Source of the DNA: Cerrena zonata
Lineage: Eukaryota; Basidiomycota; Agaricomycetes; Polyporales; Cerrenaceae
Direction of reading: 5' to 3'
Length of the DNA stretch: 64,000 nucleotides
NCBI GenBank assembly: GCA_038087015.1
Contig: JASBNA010000007.1
Span: 1,612,001-1,676,000 of the forward strand
In this document: positions 11,373-22,876 of the stretch, piece after piece
How positions within the stretch are numbered: the stretch's first letter is position 1
Layout: the number at the start of each line of letters is the position of its first letter
Notes under the pieces: generated by a model
Seen by the model: only the letters and a program-made list of their open reading frames with translations
What the model was told of the DNA's origin: nothing
The model's database searches: none
Program-made: the position numbers and the translations under genes

Positions 11373-14356
11373 TTATGTGACCAGGGGCATACCATCCGCA
11401 CTGGACGTTCCGTCCCGATCATCGTCCAACCTGTGCGAAAGATACGGGGTCAGCCATATTTAACTCTTACATGTCCCGTGTGGGTAAAAACCACTCACAA
11501 ATAATTCCGTTCGATCTCTGAGAGGATTGACAGGAAGTCCCCTGTGAGAAGACAAGTGATCATGAGTGACTGAACGAGCAAAGAGCACGGTAAAAACCTT
11601 ACATAAATATGCATGTGCACGTGCGGCGGATTGCGGTGCCGTCTCTGCCTTCTTCACCGCGTCGAGTAGCGTCGAAGCGACGAAGCGCACCTTATGAACC
11701 TGAAGACCCATGTTGTTAGTGTTTGTCTTGAGAACATCGAGACTTCCGTGACCGCATGCTTACCAATGACGGTCCGTTCGTTGCAATGGATTGGATGGGA
11801 ATGCTATGTAACGAGTCGACGCATTTAGTCACAAAACAAACACCGAGGATATGAGAGCTTCCCACCTGTGGAGAATATTGAGAAGTTCACTCGCAACGAC
11901 TTCCCTGTCCTCGGCAACCCGGGCCTCGTCGACGTTGCCCTGAAGGGAAGTCACGAGCTCATCTCGATACTGCTCGATCACGAATCGCACGAGTTGCTGT
12001 TAAAACGTCAATCGGCAGCAGTGAGCCAAGGCTATGGTAGGGTTTACAACGGAACAAGGACATACCTGAGTGACATACAAATTGGCCTGCATGACAAGGA
12101 ACGGATTCAGGGCATTGGCACGGGATGCGTTCGGGTTGTCAAAGAAATCTTTGACCTCAGCAAACGTTGCTTGTCTGAAGCCCGGACCTCCGTACTCAGG
12201 GGGAATGTGAGACTGAGAATGAGCTTGTTTGAGGCGGAGCGGCTCTGGGGCATGCGCCAACGCGGCGATGATCCTCGAGTGGAGAGCTTGTACTTCTTCG
12301 AGCCGTGCAGTGAGGAATTGTCCTTGCGGCGGAGAACGCTTGTCCACCCGAATGCGCACCAGAATCTCGCCAAGCAAAGCGAAAATTCGTGAAATGTAAT
12401 TGAGCCCAGATACAAGGGCCGTCTTCCCATGCGGCTGGGGAAGATATGCACTGGGAGTGATGCTATAGGCGGTTGTGTGAGCAAATCAATATTCAGAAGG
12501 TGCCGGGGATAACGTGGTGAAACCTCGGTCACGCCAACGAAGACTAAAGAACAAACACTTACTATTCATCATCGAGCTCTCGAGGAAAATTACACGTGGT
12601 GTCCTCGTCACGGAGGCAGATCGGTCGACCCAATAGAATAGACATTGACTTGTCGGCTAATGGTAAGTAGAATGGAGTGTGTTAATGATACGGAGATACC
12701 GACGAAAATAAATCTTACCACCAAACAGTAGCCAGAAGGTTCGCCGCCTCACTTCACATTCAATGAGTTCGAGGCCTTCATATGAAGACTCCTCGTGCAT
12801 GCGAAGAGTGATGGCAATGTGCGCAGCCTCGCCAAAGGCAGCGTGCTGTGTTGCATCGTGACCCTCGCAGAAGTGATATACACAATCGCTATAAAAAGGA
12901 ATTGGCAATGTCACTATAGGTTAATAGACCGAGGGGAACAAGGCACTCACAAATAACGAATTACTACGTGCATTGACGTAGGTGGATCATAAGAAGCCAC
13001 CGTAATGTGCCGACTAGCTTCATGACAGGTCTGAGCAAGTTTACGAACCGTCTGTCGCTCCATAGGAAGGTAAGACCTGGGAACCTGAACAAGAGTAGAT
13101 GCCACGGTTGACATGACGAGGGCAAAGAATAAGGGATCTCTTTCCTCTCGTCTTGCGTGAACGTCGGCCATAAATGAAGGTTTGTGTACACACGGCGTCA
13201 GAGGATAAACAAAATCGAAGAATAAAGCAATAATAAGCAAAATGGTGTCCCGCGGGGCGACATCCTCCAGTCGGTGCGGTCGGTAATAGTACGAAAGAGG
13301 CGGTATAGAGGTCGGCGAGGGTATAGGGAGCGGCTGGTGCTGCTTATAGGACCAGTTGAAGAGGGGATAGGTACTGAATTGTTCTATGGGGGAACCAAAG
13401 GGTTGGTGTTCATCATGATGCGGGGACCGGGAAGACAAACCGTTTGAGGAGGGATAGGAAGAAGTAGACATGGAAGGCATTGACGGGTACTGCGAGTGGA
13501 AGCCATCGGCAGCTATTGGGTATCGTGAGGGCGGCAAAGATGTAGTTTGCATTGTTGGCGGCACGCTATTCAATGAGGGGTCGAGGAACGAGGAAACGGA
13601 AGCAGACTGTGAAGTCGGCGAGATGGCACTCTGTGGAGGGCTTGTTGCTGTATGATTAGTTGAAGCAGGCGATTGGGGCATGTCGCCGTTTACGCTGTTG
13701 CTGTTGCCATTTTCTTGGTGTTGGGCGGCTGCTTGTGCAGCGGCGGCCTCCTGAAGCCTACGTAGGTAGCTAACACAGGATGTCAGAGAGGAGTGCTATT
13801 TCCCTCCGAAGTGCGTTCTTCAGCCAAACTTACAGGTTGGGGGGTCCTCGCTTTTTCGGCTGGTATTCGTATGTGCATGCAATCCCGAGAGCGATGCAAT
13901 GCTTGCAAGGTTGCTTAGGGTCTTCTGGGTTCTCGCGTGCACATCTCACCTTGCGAGCCCTGCAAGCATCACAGCCTGAAAGCGAAGGTCAACAATGTTG
14001 TACGGTGCGGAACATGGAAAGTTACGGACTCTGTGATTGTCGCCTGTTTTCAGAAGCAAGAGTGTTAGCAGCGATCTTGGCTGAGCGAGTGGAACGTAAA
14101 GACATGGAAATTTGGGACCAAATTGCGGATGTGTGTGTGTGGAACGTGGTTTAGGTAAAGAGGTGACAGGAAGAAAGATGACAAGCAAGAAAGAGTGCGG
14201 GGGAGGAGAGAGGGGTAGAAAGAGCACGGGGAAATGTCGGGGAAACTAGACTGACTTTCTCTTGATCTTGCTGTTTTCGGACGCGTCCTTGGGAGTGGCA
14301 TCGTCAGAGGGAGGTGTGGGAGAGGCAGGTTCTTTTTTTGCGCGGGAAGGAGCCAT
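11373..14356 (-). CDS. Zn2Cys6 transcription factor with fungal middle homology domain
   Basis: DNA-binding regulator of unknown targets. My 12-exon model is 14356-14256, 14043-14030, 13975-13834, 13769-12951, 12888-12719, 12656-12563, 12462-12066, 11996-11866, 11803-11764, 11699-11603, 11541-11499 and 11430-11373. It totals 702 codons including the stop, with every phase matching. The N-terminus is basic. The zinc cluster reads SCDACRARKVRC, then CKHC and GIACTYE, giving all six cysteines near residues 38-70. A KKRGPPN linker and an Ala/Gln helix follow, then a Ser/Pro-rich disordered stretch. The middle homology region has CVHKPSFMADVHARREERDP, RRRTFWLLF, LLGRPICLRDEDT and PRELDDEYIT. The second exon is only 14 nt. 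The stop at 11373 is chosen because a further spliced tail looks non-coding. The nearest named family is unknown. Confidence 0.9.
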
Positions 14357-15328
14357 CGAGGAAAGGCAAGCGGGGGACGAGAGCGGGGAGAGGCAATAGA
14401 GACAGACGCGGGGACAGATAGCAGGCAGATAGCGGCGAGGAGGTTAATATCTTCACGGCGCCGTGCCTCTGATGCGGGGTAGTGCGGGGTATCGAGCGGA
14501 CGCAGCTGGGGCAGCCTTCGAAACAAGCAGTCTTCCCCTCCGTCGTATAAGTAATATTCTCGCTGCTCGCCACGGATGTCACCTCCCTCTTTGGTCGAGC
14601 CTTTTCGGTCAACCACTCGCTTCCAATTTACCCCCAATATCAGATTGGCATCACCCATGATTATGATTTTCTTCTCCAGAACTATCATCTGCGCATGCGT
14701 CCCTTCTCGACTTCTCGCCAGCTTTTGTCCACGGGTACACCCCTTTCTTCTTTCCGGCTCATCTCCGGCTTTTCCTCTCATTCTATCGCATGCCTCCCTT
14801 TGCCCTTTTGCAGCTTCCTCGGATACGATCACCCTCCCAGATTCGGTCATCATACCAGATCTTCCAGACTATTCATTATTATCTATCCAATACCATAATT
14901 CATGTACAATATTCTATAATCACCACGACCCTCGCAACCCCCTACCCAGCCACAGGCTTCTCTCCCCTCCGTCATCGACCGGTACGTATCGATGTACCCA
15001 TACCTATCCCTCGTCGACCCGGCCCCCTCATCCCACAAACTATTTACGCCCAGAAGGTCCACGTGAGCCCTACCGCGCTTGGTATTCCTGACACCGCGGC
15101 ACAGGGGATAATTAACGTGATCCAGACCTGAATTCACCTTGCCGCCAGCTTTTTTGCCTCCAGATCTCGAGAAAAAAACTCGCAAAGGAACACAACCCGT
15201 CCTCGCCGCATGACCCGGCGGCGCCAACCCTATCCGTCGCGCACCATGACCAGTCCGGAATCAATAACCACGAGCGGACAGTAATTGCACGATTTGCCAT
15301 CCTTCCAATAGAAATGAATTGGTGATCA
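14357..15328. promoter_or_regulatory. leader/promoter of the Zn2Cys6 gene
   Basis: About 970 bases between the factor's start and the PPR-like gene's stop. It is rich in pyrimidine tracts, as fungal leaders often are. Several long open frames cross it on both strands, but they show low-complexity Ser/Pro/Leu coding and match nothing, so I read it as upstream sequence with a possible long 5' UTR. Confidence 0.4.
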
Positions 15329-18082
15329 TCAAGCCCCGGTGCTTTTAGTCGTATTGGGCTCCTCAAGCGAGGACGATTGAGCAGATTCGTTGCTGTCCTC
15401 TTTCCGTGGTGGCCGACCGGGGTCCAAATTAGACGCGTCTGTTTCTCTGCTAGCTGCCGAACGACGACGACGACGGATGACCACGTGAGGACTAGGATCC
15501 TCTCCAAGTTCTGAAAGCATGATGTTAGCAAACTCGTCATTGAGCCAGCGTTTGGTTCGGTGGAGTCGGAGGGCTTTGGCAATCCGACAACGAACCCGCA
15601 CTTGTTGCTTGTCGTCCCACTGGGTTTTGTCCTTGAGTAACAGCTTCCAGAACCTGAATGCCATGCAAGGATCATCCGCCCGAAGGGCAGCGATTATGCA
15701 GTCCAATCCCATCCTGATAGATGGCGTGAAGCCAGCGTCTAGAAGAGAGTCCACGAGATCCTTGGCTTTCTCCATTTGCTGCTCGGGTGCGTCCTCGTCC
15801 TCGTATAGGGTGCTCACGGTTGCCCTGATGAGCGAACCCATGGTCTTGTACGAGAGTTCCTTCACGCCCAGCTGGCGCGCCCTAGTGATTAGCTCAGACA
15901 CCAAGATCATGTTACGGTCGACAATGGCATGATGGATGATCGTTCCGAACGAGACGGCGTCAGGCTGCAACCCATGAGCGACCATTCGTTCAATCATTTT
16001 GGCCGCTTGAGTTGGGTTTTGTCTAGCCATGGCGGAAAGCGCAACATTTACGTCCGACATGTCAGGAATCTCCCTTCTAGCAAGAATCGTCTTGAACATC
16101 CTAAAACCTTCCCCAAACCGACCAACAATAAAATAAGCTCGTGCAAGCGCGTTCAAATCATGGTGATTTGCCTTCTTCAATGGCTGACGTAGGGAAGCAA
16201 ACTGCTGGATGACGTGCTCGGTAAATGCTCGGAAATCTTGCAGTCGTGCCTCCCAACGTTCAACAGTCTCTTTGACAGGAGGAGTTTCATCAAGGGGAGG
16301 CTCCGATACACCATGACGTTTGGGCACGAAAGGGACTTCGAAGTCGGAAATTTCGTCCTCGGGGATGTCCTCTGTTAGGTCCGTGAGCTCTTCTACGTCT
16401 TCCGCTTCGTCAACATCACGTTCATCCGATGCAGCCACACGAGGAGGACCATGATTCTCTATGGTCCTAGACAGTGCCCGTCTTTCCTCGTCCGTCATAT
16501 TTCGCAGCGTTTCGAGCCTCTTCTCTCCAGTGCGGATCAACGAGTTAAACAAACTGACGATACGCAACATAGACTGAGCGTTACCAAAAACAAGTCGAGC
16601 TCCTGGCTGAGCACTGAACCTTTCCCATAGGTCCCTCGCATGACTGGCCCATCCTACGGACGCGATGGCAGCAACGATCAACGCTTTGTCGTGAACTGGA
16701 ACAGGTAAGTCCTCCTTGACTACTCGATTGGCAAGGGTACGTGCGACACCGAAGTTCTTGCTAGTAAAGATGCTGTATTCCAGGAACCACAATAAACCGG
16801 GTCCAGAAGGAGGTGGGTAGACGTGTTTATTCATAACCTCAGGTGATGTAGTAAGGGCGTATACCCGTTCTGCTTCAGCACCAGCGTTACGAACCTTGGC
16901 TCGTTTGTAGTATATGGCAAGGAGTTCGTCAGGGATCATGGGTGTATGAGAAGTAGAAAGAAGGGTAGACAACACAGATGTGACATATCTGAAGTCAGAA
17001 TCGAAATTCCTCGAAAGTGACCACCGAATTAGCTCGTGAAGTTGTCCAATGAGGAACGGGTGGATGGTATCGTCCGAATCGAGGACTTGTCGGAGAAGAG
17101 TTCGAGCTTGGAGGTGCCAGTTGTGCTGCAAGCAGGCTTTCACCATAGTTCCAACCATAATGTAGGTGACGTCTTTAGAGGATAGATCGATATCCTGCAT
17201 CGCCAACTCGGAAACATACTTCTTTTCGATCAGTGTCTGGAATAGAGCCAGTGCCTCGTCTTTGTCACCTATAGACAGAAGTCTCTGAACAAAACCGAAC
17301 AAAGGCCAAATGAGGTGGCGAACGAGGGTCCCCGTGTTGGATTTGATAATACCTGTTCTGAGCTTGTCGGCTTCTTCAAGAAGGCAGGGTGTAAGCAACT
17401 TCACGAGCTTGCGATCGAAGTGGGGATTTTCTGGGTATCGGAGAACGGCTTTCGCGGTAAAACCAATAACATGTGGTGTCATAATGGGCAGGTGTCCTTC
17501 GTTATGCAACGTCTCGACGATCAACAAAAGCTTGCTTCTCGGGAGAGTGGTGTTTCCCTGACGTGTACTCTTCAATAGTTTGCCCAGTACCCATAGACGT
17601 TCCCAATGAGAACGACCTACGTAACGCTTCACTACGTCCATTGTGACGTAGTTGAGTATATCGCTCCGACCTTGCTTGAGAGCATCTTTGATGACCCAAC
17701 GGAATGCGTAAAACGGCATGTCGACGAGGGCATCGGGGTCGTTGTTGTATTGCTGGATATACGACGTAATGGGATGATATCGCCATGGAAAATATTTCTT
17801 CTTCCGTGCATTCTTCTCCTCATCTGTAATGTGGATATACCAAGTCGATGGCTTAGTTCCATCTTTACCTGGCACTTCACCAATAACGTTTGAGTGTGCA
17901 TGCTGGACAACGCGGTCGTGTGATGTGTCCTCAGTTTCGCGTTCATCGAGAGGTGGTTTCTCGGGTTGGATATATAGTGACTCGATAATATTGGGTCGAT
18001 GATTGAAGCGTCGTAAGAAAATGGGAGTGGGGAGAAGTTTAGGTGCATGAGCTCGAAGCAAACAGCGCCGACAAATGAACAT
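15329..18082 (-). CDS. mitochondrial PPR-like protein
   Basis: A single exon of 917 residues. The N-terminus (MFICRRCLLRAHAPKLLP, then FLRRFNHR) is rich in Arg and Leu with no acid, as in a mitochondrial presequence. Helical repeats run through most of the protein. The clearest degenerate pentatricopeptide-type helices are around residues 637-760, for example LNALARAYFIVGRFGEGFRM, ALSAMARQNPTQAAKMIERM and GLQPDAVSFGTIIHHAI. An acidic linker lies near residues 548-578 and a basic, Ser-rich tail ends the protein (RRRRRSAASRE). By family knowledge such proteins bind mitochondrial RNA for processing or translation. No specific yeast partner can be named from sequence alone. Lack of introns is unusual beside its neighbours. 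Confidence 0.8.
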   Translation of the reverse strand: MFICRRCLLRAHAPKLLPTPIFLRRFNHRPNIIESLYIQPEKPPLDERETEDTSHDRVVQHAHSNVIGEVPGKDGTKPSTWYIHITDEEKNARKKKYFPWRYHPITSYIQQYNNDPDALVDMPFYAFRWVIKDALKQGRSDILNYVTMDVVKRYVGRSHWERLWVLGKLLKSTRQGNTTLPRSKLLLIVETLHNEGHLPIMTPHVIGFTAKAVLRYPENPHFDRKLVKLLTPCLLEEADKLRTGIIKSNTGTLVRHLIWPLFGFVQRLLSIGDKDEALALFQTLIEKKYVSELAMQDIDLSSKDVTYIMVGTMVKACLQHNWHLQARTLLRQVLDSDDTIHPFLIGQLHELIRWSLSRNFDSDFRYVTSVLSTLLSTSHTPMIPDELLAIYYKRAKVRNAGAEAERVYALTTSPEVMNKHVYPPPSGPGLLWFLEYSIFTSKNFGVARTLANRVVKEDLPVPVHDKALIVAAIASVGWASHARDLWERFSAQPGARLVFGNAQSMLRIVSLFNSLIRTGEKRLETLRNMTDEERRALSRTIENHGPPRVAASDERDVDEAEDVEELTDLTEDIPEDEISDFEVPFVPKRHGVSEPPLDETPPVKETVERWEARLQDFRAFTEHVIQQFASLRQPLKKANHHDLNALARAYFIVGRFGEGFRMFKTILARREIPDMSDVNVALSAMARQNPTQAAKMIERMVAHGLQPDAVSFGTIIHHAIVDRNMILVSELITRARQLGVKELSYKTMGSLIRATVSTLYEDEDAPEQQMEKAKDLVDSLLDAGFTPSIRMGLDCIIAALRADDPCMAFRFWKLLLKDKTQWDDKQQVRVRCRIAKALRLHRTKRWLNDEFANIMLSELGEDPSPHVVIRRRRRSAASRETDASNLDPGRPPRKEDSNESAQSSSLEEPNTTKSTGA

Positions 18083-20384
18083 AAGTCAGCTAGCATGATT
18101 TTGCTTGAGCATATGGTACTAAACATAGGAATAACATGACAACGTACCGCATACTCAAGCCAGGATATTATTTTTTTAGAGACAGCACTACGACCCCGCC
18201 TTCCTCCACGAATAGACTTTTTGGTGTGCTATGTCAAAGCAAGTAGTGATTAGACGCCAGAAACATTCGCCGTGACAAGGAAACGCGTCGTCCAGTCACG
18301 TCACACGAATTACTTTCCGGATGCTTCCGAATATCCTGATATAGCAATCATCCTAAGTTCAGAACTTCACTCACGCCAAGTCGCTCACTCCCTTTATCAT
18401 GCTACAGCAATACTGGGGCTCAGTCTGCTATGCCGCTGGCATACCGTCTCTTTAACGGTCTCAAATTCAACCCACTCTCATCATTTCCTCGTGTACCTCA
18501 CCGCGTTGAAAGCATTTGCGGAGCTTACTCTGTGGCATCCGCGTATCACGATATTTTCTCAAAAATGAGAGCACCATGTGTACTATCAGATGCAGACCAC
18601 ATTGCCCCTATCTTTTTATAAACTCAAGGGCTCTGGACGTATCCTGTCTGGATTACCCTGAAATACTCATTGCCAGATTCTCATTCTCGGCCCCGAGAAC
18701 CTTTCGAAGATTCATCATCCACGAGAACCTCTCGATCAGCATACATATTTCCAGCTGACCTCGACTGTGATCTGCCGCTTGGTACCAGACAGCAGAGTCT
18801 GATCGGTCACATTGAAAAGCTTCCGGAACTTGATCATCTGACACTCCCCCACTTCTTAGACGAACGCTCGCAGATGGCAGTGCCGACTGAATCTTGCGAG
18901 GTGAAAAATCGAGGGACGGCACCGAAGTTCGTGAGCTGTCGAAATGCCTGATTTTTTTGCCGTCGCGTATTCGAGTCTTTCGATTCAATGTTTCTAGTAC
19001 TCGTCGTTGCTCTTCTTGATGCTATGCGAGCATGCAATAGACCCCGAAACTCACATGAATTCATCAAGAAAGGCCGCTGGGTACGTATATTATCCTAAAA
19101 CAATCATTGGTGACGTCGTCCAGCTCAGCTTGAGTACGTTCGCTCCATTGGTTAAAACGGTCGATTCTCGGAGTCACCTTGGCACCTCTACGGAAATCTG
19201 TCTTGACTGTCCCGGGACATTCATTTACAGAACAGGCCACGGTGACATCCACTTCATTCCACCGTATGGGGTAGGAGATCAGCGTGATGGAACGAAGAAC
19301 ATGAAAAACACTGGGTAATGCTTTCTAGAACTTGGCACCTCTAAATGGCCGACACTGACCTCTCATGATCCAAGTGAGTGGTACTGGCTGTCTCTCATTA
19401 AACCTAGTACCTATGCCTTAGGTTTCTCCGACAACGCTTCTTTTTTTCAGCGTATACAAATGCTTGTTTTTGTCCCATGCGACATGTTCCCATCCTGAAG
19501 CTTCTAACACAAAATAGAGTTATGTCTAAGTCGGCATTTGACGAGTTGAAGCTGTACATTGTTCCCTGTAGGGCTTTCTGACATGCAAACTCAGAGCTTT
19601 ATTTGTCATAAGCGCATTATTGGCCCAAGCCAAGTCATAAGCTTCAACCTTTCGCAATAACGTCGGAATGAACTGATCACAGAGGTCAATATTCACACGG
19701 CTGCTCCACTGCAACACAAGTTTTACTCATCTCCGTAGATTCCAGGACGTCCCTGCCGTATAATAATCAAGCTACATGTCCTTCTGTGCCAAGTATGTCT
19801 TACGGCTCTACTTTCCGACTGCCCTAGTCTGAAATAATGCCGGACGTACAAGCCCATTAATAGCTAAAGAAGTCATTCTTTGCATCACCTGTACACCATT
19901 TATATTTATGGACAGTGCTATCCTATCTACTACATTGTCTCTCCTTATACATATTCGTCTGCGATGACCTTAAGCTCATTGCACCCATAGTATACCATGG
20001 CATCCATCACCAACGAAGATAGATGAGGTTCCGGCGCCCGTGAGCAAGGCCATATACTGTACCGAGTTCAATCTGCACATATTCTGGACAATCTAGAATT
20101 ATTGTCATCAAGTGCGATTGTTGAAACACTCATGATTATACCGTTTTATGTTTTTCGTTGCCTTCCATTAACACAATTTGCAGTTGGATTGAGTAATATC
20201 CTATTTTGGAAGCTGAGTAGGAACGAACGATTGATCCGATCAATACTGAACAGCTTAAACACGAACCCCACAGACTCGACGTGCAGTCATTCCGTGCAGT
20301 CTTTGTCCTTCCTTCCTCTCCTATTGTATTGCATTATCGACGCTACACCGTGGGTCATTGTGTCCCCACCTCGTGCGGCCATAG
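18083..20384. other. 2.3-kb gene-poor divergent region
   Basis: Largest empty interval in the window, between the divergent PPR-like and GRASP genes. The longest open frames (about 80-111 codons at 18272-19318) overlap on both strands, show no known motif and are not joined by convincing splice sites. I found no LTR, RNA gene or tandem repeat. It may hold two promoters plus a decayed gene or a non-coding transcript. Confidence 0.35.
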
Positions 20385-22060
20385 ATGGGGGCGTCGCAAT
20401 CATCTGCTTCTCAAGTACCATCACGAGGACTACATGTTTTACGGGTCACTCCGTCATCACCAGCTTCCCAAACAGATATAGAGCCTTTCTTTGACTTCGT
20501 CATCGGATTCAAAGGCGACTCTTTGGCTGAAACCACAAACCTCGAGGCTTCAGAACTAGAGAAGATCGTTGAGACTCATGAAGGCAGAACCCTGAACCTT
20601 GTGGTATGGAATACCAAGAATCAAAACCGAAGGAGTGAGTGCCGTCCTTATCTCTAACCATCATTAAACACATGCCCATCTTATACTGAATACAGTCGTG
20701 CCCATTGTTCCATCACGAGAATGGTCTATTCCACACACTATCCCGGACCCTCAGGAACCGGAAGCCGTGCCAAAACCATCATTACTTGGACTAAGCATGC
20801 GATTGTGCGAACCAGAAACTAGTCTTGACAATGTCTGGCATGTCCTTGATGTGCTTGAAGGGAGTCCCGCTGAGAGCGCTGGGTTGGTGCCTTATGGTGA
20901 TTGGATCATTGGTTGGTCGGGTGGTGTGTTGAGTGCGGAGGGTGACTTCTATGATGTCGTCGAAGCTGTACGTCGCACATGCTCGCTCTCTTTATGCGGT
21001 AAATCTAACCCGATATGTAGCATATCGAGAAGCCCCTGCGAGTTTATGTATATTCATTTGACTTTGAGTGCGTTGTACCACTAAATCTCGCGCCGTATAT
21101 CACTAATGACATTTTGACAGTACTATTCGTGAGGTGGTTCTCGTACCCAATCGTCACTGGGGTGGAGAGGGGCTACTTGGATGTGTCTTTGGGTACGTAT
21201 CACGTTCCATATGCTTTCGAGATTTTTTTGTAATTGTCAATTGTCAGCTTTGGTCTTCTTCATCGAGTACCCGCTATGCCGGAAGGTCGACAACCGGGGT
21301 CGATACCCGAGGAACTTTTAGAGCCTCCAGACGAGTATGAAGAACAACAGCTGTTCGTCCCAGCTGACGTCGCCCCTGAACCTGAAACACCGGAGGAAAC
21401 CGAGGCGAGGATACGCTGGGAGCAAGAGGAATGGGAAAGGGAAGCTTATGCCAGAAATTACATGCATGATTCTGCGGTCTCTGCTGCTAATCACATCTCT
21501 TCTTCTGCTTACGATGACCCGTCTGAGTTTGAGCATGAGCCTCATCCAACTAATATAACATCCACAGGGGATCCAGAACCGCCATTTCACGCGAAGGACA
21601 GTACGGAGCAGACTGATAATAAGGCACCTTACGAGATCGTAGCCCCAACACCTGTGCGGCTAGCCTTGAGGCAAGATTCTGTGGAGTCAACCGTCACTCC
21701 CACCTTGACCTCGCGGTCTGCTTCATTCAGCTTGGCTAGAGCGTCAACTCCAACACCCACACGACCGTTTGGGTCCTTAATGAATGGTGATTTCATATGA
21801 AATACTTCCATGTTTAGATTTTTCACACCTCGACTTTCCAAGGAATTGGCTTAAGTCCACGTACTCCGTCGTGGGACCATCGTAATGCGCCGTTTGATTT
21901 TAGTTCGAGCAGGCAGCCGTCGAACACGAGCTCCAGGCTGGCAAATACCTCACATGAAGACGACGATGACGATGGTCAGGATGGTACCTCGAGTGTGGCA
22001 GGCACTGACTTCACGGAGTTGAGTGAAGTCACATCAGGCAGTCTGACAAGTGTGGATTAG
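20385..22060 (+). CDS. GRASP65/55-family Golgi protein (Grh1-like)
   Basis: Peripheral Golgi/ER-exit protein that tethers membranes and serves unconventional secretion. My six-exon model is 20385-20634, 20696-20967, 21021-21067, 21121-21192, 21248-21786 and 21843-22060, giving 465 residues with all phases matching. It starts MGASQSS, so Gly2 may be myristoylated as in animal GRASPs; yeast Grh1 instead uses an acetylated amphipathic helix. The first PDZ-like domain reads LHVLRVTPSSPA, FFDFVIGFKGDSL and LNLVVWN. The second reads WHVLDVLEGSPAESAGL, YGDWIIGW, LRVYVYSFDFDTIREVVLVP and HWGGEGLLGCVFGFGLLHR, the typical GRASP ending. The C-terminal half is Pro/Glu/Ser-rich and acidic (HEDDDDDGQDG) and likely disordered. 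The start is the ATG before the GASQ motif. Confidence 0.94.
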
Positions 22061-22300
22061 TGCGCACCTCTATTGGATTTTAGGCTTCAGGACTAATAGG
22101 ATACCCGGTGACCATATATGGCTCTTTGCCATCGAAGATGTCCGAGTCTCCGCAATACGAAGCATGCGAATAACAGGCTCATGCAACGAGCAAATGATTT
22201 CAATTGACAGACATGATGCAGCCCAAGTATTGAAGTAACCTTTCGCTTCTCCACCTGACAACCCTAAGAATACTAAGGCGGGCCGCCCTGCCGACGTTAG

Positions 22301-22326
22301 AATGTCATGAACATGCTCATGACATT
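22301..22326. repeat. perfect 10-bp inverted repeat, 6-base loop
   Basis: AATGTCATGA, then ACATGC, then TCATGACATT. The two arms are perfect reverse complements. It lies 240 bases after the GRASP stop, so it could be an RNA hairpin in a 3' UTR or a protein-binding palindrome. Confidence 0.75.
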
Positions 22327-22814
22327 AGTTCTACAGCATCCAAAAGATCACCATATGTGTTGCTACCCAGGAGTGTGTGCATCTCTTCCCGTTTTATTCT
22401 CATGCATAACATTTGGCTTGTGCAAATCACGAACCCGCTGCAGGAAGAACTCATCATGTTCCGATCAACTGGGGGGTTCGCATTGCCCCTTGCTAACCGC
22501 AGCCACTCAGGGCTAGGTGACATCCACGCGATGTAAGCCCAAAGTTGGTCTATTATCGGTACGGCGTATTGAAATTGGGAGTGAAGACATCAAGGGTGAA
22601 ACCAATTATACACGAACCGTCGGGGGCGATAATTCATCGTCAGTGATGTACATTTACACCCATCTTATTCTTCGGCAGCATGACCGTCCATGCAGGGGTA
22701 CATGCAGACCGACTATTTCGCGATAGCGGTCCGGCGGTAAATTTCGCTCTCAACTGACACCGATTCTGTGAATTTGTAGACAACTCACGCAACACGAAGC
22801 TAGGCGGGCTCCAA

Positions 22815-22821
22815 TATAAAA
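22815..22821 (+). promoter_or_regulatory. TATA box of the PL4 lyase gene
   Basis: TATAAAA, 56 bases before the ATG at 22877. Highly expressed, regulated secreted enzymes often have such a box. This is the cleanest one I noticed beside a host gene here. Confidence 0.55.
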
Positions 22822-22876
22822 TGAGGAGGACTTTAGAGACTTGGGAAGATCACAGGCAATCCTGCACGTCTGAGCC

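Larger units (their letters stand above)
22061..22876. other. intergenic with hairpin, GRASP / PL4
   Basis: About 815 bases downstream of GRASP and upstream of the lyase gene. It holds a perfect inverted repeat (22301-22326) and a TATA box (22815-22821). Short open frames are unrecognised. Confidence 0.4.

Noticed and set aside
14463..15131. Long plus-strand frames upstream of the Zn2Cys6 gene
   Set aside because: Low-complexity Ser/Pro/Leu coding that overlaps a pyrimidine-rich leader; three frames are open together.
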